Part shown: positions 60,975-64,000 of the stretch, piece by piece
Layout: every line of letters starts with the position of its first letter
How positions within the stretch are numbered: position 1 is the stretch's first letter
Position numbers and translations under genes: made by a program
NCBI GenBank assembly: GCA_037954325.1
Contig: JBBMNZ010000016.1
Coordinates: 1,550,001-1,614,000, forward strand
Reading direction: 5' to 3'
Length of the DNA: 64,000 nt
Origin: Fistularia commersonii
Lineage: Eukaryota; Chordata; Actinopteri; Syngnathiformes; Fistulariidae
Notes under the pieces: model-generated
Told to the model about the DNA's origin: nothing
The model's database searches: none
The model's input: the letters and a program-made list of their open reading frames with translations, nothing else

Positions 60975-62115
60975 GCATCGGTTGTAGACAAGAGGAAGTT
61001 GATAGTTGATGCAATACCTCGGCAAGAGGAGCTAGCAAGGCCTACTAGAGCAGTGTCGCAGGCAAAGCAAGGACAGTGGGCATATCGGGAGAATGTAGAA
61101 AGCAGAGTGCTGTAGTGGAGAGAGTTGTGGAACATGGAGACCAATAGAATTAGGCTTATCATAGGGACTACGTACGATGTGCTACCGTCTTCGCAGAACT
61201 TAAAGTAATGGTGAGTTGAGGATGGGCACACTTAAGACATACTGTATAAAATCAGGGTGTAAGGTTAGTCTTTCCCAGCGGCAATACACTTGGCATCATA
61301 ACCAGGTGTTGAAATGTTTGGCAGCAGCGGTGGAAGAAAATCGATTGGAGATAAATTCTGTAGTTGGTGATCAGGAGGCTAGGCAGTTTAAACTTGTATG
61401 CAAGGGAGAAAAGGTTAGAACATTTAGGACCAGACACCATGCAGGACAGCTAAGTGTAGGCCGGGCTGATTTGAACAAGCGGCTGGCTGTCCCAGCATAT
61501 GTCGTTAGCATGCAATTACCCCCGGATATGTTGCTGTGGTCTGGGGCCGAGAGGATAGTGTATTTTATCGAACTCATAGTCCCCTGGGAAGATCCAGTTG
61601 AAGAGGCTAGTGAGTGTAAAAAAGCTAGGTATGCTGAGATGGCAGCAGAGGCTGAGCAGCGAGGTTGGGGGGCTCAGGTGCGGCCTGTCGAGTTGGGCTA
61701 TCGTGGGTTTGTTGTAAAGTCTGTCATTGTGCAAGTGAATGGTTGCAGCTAAAGAGGAAGCATGGTAGCTGGGGAGGTCACTAAGGAAAAAATGTTTGCA
61801 TGTTGATCAGCTATGTAGCATGGGGGGGGATGTTTCGAGGACGCTGGATTTCACCGTTATGCCTTCTTGAGGTGTCGTGGGGCTAACTTTACAAACACAG
61901 ATGAAGGAAAGTGCCCACTTGAAAACCCCAATGATCTGCTCCAGGCTGCTGGTGGCTAATGTAGCTAAGTGGTGTCTGTTTGGTAGGGTGTAAACTTGCC
62001 TTTTTTGTTTTAGATAGCTTCTCTATAGCCTCAATTGGGCACCTAGATGTGTTTCACCAAAGATCTTGGCACAAGGGACAGTAACACCTTGTCCTGCGTA
62101 TCAATGAATACAGCA
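60975..62115 (+). pseudogene. LINE C-terminus with zinc-knuckle and restriction-like endonuclease-type region
   Basis: Plus strand first reads AIPRQEELARPTRAVSQAKQ and NRIRLIIGTTYDVLPSSQNL. The open frame 61216-61752 then has KSGCKVSLSQRQYTWHHNQV, LKCLAAAVEENR, PPDMLLWSGAERIVYFIELI and VPWEDPVEEASECKKARYAE. PD, then an acidic residue in a hydrophobic strand (IELIVPWED), then KK resembles the PD-(D/E)XK nuclease of RLE-type LINEs (R2/NeSL-like); the upstream Cys/His segment lacks its first CxxC. 61753-62115 is 3' UTR, matched by 51860-52405. Assignment of the nuclease rests on motif resemblance only. Confidence 0.72.
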
Positions 62116-62839
62116 GCTCTGCCTCCAGCGGTGTGTGAATGGGTGAACATGATTCAGCAAAGGTGATGAAGGCACTTCAATAGTCGACCCCGCTGTCAGC
62201 TTGTTTTCCATTGCAGAACAGAACGATGAAAGCAGCGGCAAAAATAGATATCTACAAGTTTATTACGATCGTAAACATTAATATCTCGCTTGTTGGTTCG
62301 CTGTGTTTTCGGGTGGTATCGGCCACTCTAAATTTTATATTATTTTTTCACGTGTCATCTATTTTAAAAAGACACAGGGTGCGTTTGACTCTCGCCGTTG
62401 TCGGCTGTGAGCTACGCTGCAATTTGTTGTCACTGAGCGGGTGCATAAAACAAGGAGAGCATCCATAAAGGCAGATGCTGTGCATAAAACAAGAGAACAT
62501 AAAAGAGCAGGAGATGGAATCTTGATAATAAATAGAAAACATTTTTGAGATACGACGCTGTCGGGTTCGACGGTGCTTGTAACTCCACGTTTGTTGCGGC
62601 GCTTTGGATTTGAGCCCTGAAGGACCGTGAAGGTACTGCAGCCGTAAAGGACTCATAGCTGGTGAATTTGGAACGGACAGTCGTAATCCCTCTGAGCTTT
62701 TGATGCTCCTCCACGACAAACTGGTCACACCTTCAGACTGCATAAGGGTCATTTCAGCAAGCTAACCGCTACAGCGAGGATGAACGGATGAAAGAACTCC
62801 CCTCCGGTTTCATGAATAAGCACCAAACGGAAGGTGATG

Positions 62840-62910
62840 GAATGGCCAGCCAAGCAGGGACCTTCTGGCCTTGAGAAGAGGGTGCAAACCACTGCACCGC
62901 CCTACTTGGG
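62840..62910 (+). repeat. dispersed repeat end fragment
   Basis: CCAAGCAGGGACCTTCTGGC followed by AACCACTGCACCGCC. Confidence 0.6.
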
Positions 62911-62957
62911 TATTTTATACATATACATATATATGTACACACACACATGTAAACCTG

Positions 62958-63845
62958 GAGGAATGAAGGTTAGTTACAGCAAGACAGAGTGAATGTGTGT
63001 GAATGAGAGGAATCCAGGAGGAACGTGGAGGCTACAGGGAGTGGAGATCAAGAAGTTGGAGGATTTCAAGTACTTTGGGTTATAACCAGGTTCAAGCAGG
63101 TTGGAATGGGTGGATAAAAGTGTCAGGGGTACGAAGATATAGGGGATATCAGCCAGAATGAAAGGAAAAGTGGAGGAGAGTGATGTGGCCTAAAAATAGT
63201 GACAATGACCAAAAGACAGGAGGAAAAGCTGGAGGTCGCAGTGATGAAGATGTTGAGGTTCTCTTTAGGAGTGACCAGGATGGACAGGATCAGGAATGAA
63301 TCCATCAGCGGGACGGCATATGTTAGATGTTTTGGAGAGAAGATCAGAAAAGCCAGACTGAGGTGGTTGGGTCGAGGGATAGTGAATATATTGGTGGATG
63401 GATGCTGGAATTGGAGATCTACAGGAAGACCAAAGAGAAGATTGATGGACGTCATGAGAGAGGAGTATCCAGAAAACAGCATTAGATGGAGAAGGTGGAT
63501 TTACTGTGGAGACCCCTGAAGAGAAGAGCCCAAAGGAAAAGAAGTCAGAGGGGGGCAGGACATGTATGATTGAGACAAAGTGACGACTGAGATGGTTTGA
63601 ACATGAACACTCCTTTGTTCATGTCCAAAGCTTGGTGAAGATCTTGGTAGACAGGTGGTTGAAGGTGCAACTGCCAGGCGGGAGGTCTAGAGGAAGACCA
63701 AAGAGAAGATTTATGGATGTAGTGAGAGAGGATATGAAGGTAGTTGGTGTTAGAGAGGAGACTACAGAGAATAGGGTTAGACGGAGAAGGTTGAGCCACT
63801 GTGGCGACCCCTGAAGGGAAAAGCCGAAATGAAAAGAAGAAGATA
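62958..63845 (+). pseudogene. LINE C-terminal remnant with duplicated 3' module
   Basis: First module (frame 63199-63519) reads TKRQEEKLEVAVMKMLRFSL, GVTRMDRIRNESISGTAYVR, RPKRRLMDVMREEYPENSIR and RWRRWIYCGDP. After a hinge with an imperfect palindrome at about 63592-63630, a second module (63632-63814) reads LPGGRSRGRPKRRFMDVVRE and ends RLSHCGDP. Same organisation as 7822-8455 and 20225-21085. Confidence 0.8.
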
Positions 63846-64000
63846 TACATATAAACCTACTTAAATTAATCTTCAAATAGACCTCCGCGCTCCCGTTTAC
63901 CAGTCTGGAGGAAATCGGTGTATAAAAAGGATCTTGAATTTAGTTTTATTAAAATTGCGGGATTACCTCGGGGCGGAGAAGATCTGAGATTCAATCATTC

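Larger units (their letters stand above)
58741..64000 (-). other. lrp8: lrp8 intron upstream of EGF-A exon, continuing beyond window
   Basis: No LDL-A repeat (cysteine-rich module with CDGxxDCxDxSDE) could be found on the minus strand here, so the upstream lrp8 exons are expected past 64000. The stretch contains dispersed repeats (59018-59200, 59555-59640, 62840-62910), LINE tails (59195-59560, 60805-60965, 62958-63845) and a LINE with a restriction-like endonuclease-type region (60975-62115). 59640-60800 has no recognised element. Confidence 0.65.

Noticed and set aside
61216..61752. 178-codon frame as a host gene
   Set aside because: Upstream sequence and the shared 3' UTR at 51860-52405 mark it as a retrotransposon remnant.
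58741..64000. Search for LDL-A repeat exons of lrp8
   Set aside because: No minus-strand CDG..DC.D.SDE-type module with splice sites was found.

Overview
The window looks like ray-finned fish (teleost-type) genomic DNA. It carries the 3' two thirds of one large, intron-rich host gene on the minus strand, embedded in dense vertebrate repeats: hAT, TA-inserting and Tigger-like DNA transposons, several non-LTR retrotransposons, Penelope-like elements, a tRNA-derived SINE and microsatellites. The species assignment is an inference from this repeat mix and from the protein's resemblance to known receptors; nothing bacterial, phage or CRISPR-like is present.

The host gene is lrp8 (apolipoprotein E receptor 2, a reelin/apoE receptor of the LDL-receptor family). 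Twelve coding exons run from 58740 down to the stop codon at 14490. All internal boundaries are GT/AG, exon phases join without a frame break, and the pieces sum to 1865 nt (a split codon plus 620 codons and a stop). In order they encode EGF-A, EGF-B, a five-exon YWTD beta-propeller, EGF-C, a long Thr/Ser/Pro-rich O-linked sugar domain, the membrane-spanning segment split over two exons, a cytoplasmic tail with FDNPVY, and a 12-residue last exon ending SLEDDGYP. The upstream exons (signal peptide and LDL-A ligand-binding repeats) are not found between 58741 and 64000 and presumably lie beyond the window. A multi-kilobase 3' UTR probably occupies part of 9060-14489.

Layout by region. 1-1110 is a degenerate CATTCA-rich minisatellite. 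1111-9060 is intergenic or far-downstream sequence with a Penelope fragment, two LINE remnants, a Tigger-like element and a (CT)n(TA)n tract. 9060-14489 is mostly repeat-poor apart from one LINE remnant. 14490-58740 is lrp8, whose introns hold three complete or near-complete hAT non-autonomous elements plus a decayed hAT relative with a BED zinc finger, three copies of a short TA-inserting transposon, a second Tigger-like element, a GIY-YIG-bearing Penelope remnant and many LINE tails. 58741-64000 is the next upstream intron, with a LINE remnant that encodes a restriction-like endonuclease-type region.

No new multi-gene system is evident. The most informative observations are the nested transposons whose insertion sites can be read inside the window (a pre-insertion site is preserved in a second repeat copy), a frame-shifted BED finger that may link the short hAT elements to an autonomous source, a palindromic hinge between duplicated LINE 3' modules, the expanded O-linked domain of lrp8, and a possible alternative lrp8 C-terminus by intron read-through.
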